6,239 bases of DNA from Pseudobdellovibrionaceae bacterium. GTDB taxonomy: Bacteria; Bdellovibrionota; Bdellovibrionia; Bdellovibrionales; Bdellovibrionaceae. Location of the stretch: the NCBI GenBank assembly GCA_014376325.1, contig JACMRP010000318.1, positions 1 through 6,239 of the forward strand, read 5' to 3'. The notes under the pieces were generated by a model. It saw only the letters and a list, made by a program, of their open reading frames with translations, had not been told where the DNA came from and ran no database searches. Positions 5,941 to 6,239 of this stretch are shown piece after piece; position 1 is the first letter of the stretch, and every line of letters begins with the position of its first letter. The translations under genes were made by a program, and so were the position numbers.

Positions 5941-6239
5941 ATGAAATTAACCTGGGACGACACAAAACTTTACCATAGCGGCGACGATTTTTTTGCAGAA
6001 CTCGTCTCGCTCATTCGCCACGCGAAAAAAAGCGTCACCCTAGAGTCTTACATCTTCGAAATGGATCCCCTTTCAGACATAATTCTTGTCGAATTGCAGT
6101 TGGCGATTTGGAGAGGCTGCGCAGTCCGCCTGCTGGTGGACGGCGTCGGTTCGTATTTCTGGGTCGACGCTCTCAAGAAACGCTGTGCAGCCGAAAATAT
6201 TCCGCTTCGAGTCTATCATCCAGTGCCCGGCATTTTGCA
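5941..6239 (+). CDS. Phospholipase D-like cardiolipin synthase, ClsB type (3' partial)
   Basis: N-terminal 99 residues of a PLD-superfamily phosphatidyltransferase, probably condensing phospholipids to cardiolipin at the inner membrane. Translation gives MKLTWDDTKLYHSGDDFF, then SVTLESYIFEMDPLSDIILVEL (31-52), RGCAVRLLVDGVGS (58-71) and IPLRVYHPVP (87-96). This follows the ClsB order (MKCSW..., ILETFIW, RGV-x-V-x-LLDGYGS), including the opening MK-x-x-W, which is why ATG 5941 is chosen. No long N-terminal transmembrane segments precede the domain, unlike ClsA. An in-frame ATG at 5881 would add 20 residues but overlaps the start of the opposite gene. The catalytic HKD motifs lie beyond the right edge, so activity cannot be judged. 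No Shine-Dalgarno precedes ATG 5941. Confidence 0.82.
   Translation, partial: MKLTWDDTKLYHSGDDFFAELVSLIRHAKKSVTLESYIFEMDPLSDIILVELQLAIWRGCAVRLLVDGVGSYFWVDALKKRCAAENIPLRVYHPVPGIL

Overview
This window looks like a chromosomal segment of a Gram-negative bacterium with Bdellovibrio-like character. The evidence is a lipopolysaccharide (LPS) core gene pair, moderate GC content, densely packed genes, a Sec-type exported protein and a Bdellovibrionota-like gene complement. The taxon is inferred from memory of similar proteins, not from a search.

Layout: (1) Positions 2-850 (+) hold the 3' part of a GT9 heptosyltransferase that runs off the left edge. It is joined by a 4-bp ATGA overlap to a complete Kdo transferase gene (waaA/kdtA, 847-2124, +). 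Together they form the end of an LPS inner-core unit. (2) A leftward gene (2098-2847, -) encodes a short BtuF-like helical-backbone metal receptor without a signal peptide. Its 3' end overlaps waaA by 27 bp. (3) A 104-bp divergent gap leads to a rightward two-gene unit (2952-5086). The first gene encodes a FabMG/FabV-like enoyl reductase with a clear Y-X8-K active-site pattern. The second encodes an RNase Z-like metallo-beta-lactamase (MBL) fold hydrolase with a full set of metal ligands, and the two are fused at a TAATG junction. (4) A 115-bp convergent gap contains a perfect 18-bp-stem hairpin with no U-tract. (5) A leftward gene (5202-5882, -) encodes a small exported protein of unknown function. 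(6) A compact 58-bp divergent promoter region precedes a rightward ClsB-type phospholipase D/cardiolipin synthase gene (5941-), which is cut by the right edge.

Most genes with a recognisable role concern the cell envelope: LPS core assembly, probable fatty-acid synthesis and probable cardiolipin synthesis. No mobile element, CRISPR array, tRNA or rRNA was seen. No clearly new system stands out. The best leads are the coupled enoyl reductase/MBL pair, the divergent active-site motifs of the Kdo transferase, the perfect hairpin, the unassigned exported protein and the apparently leaderless divergent gene pair.
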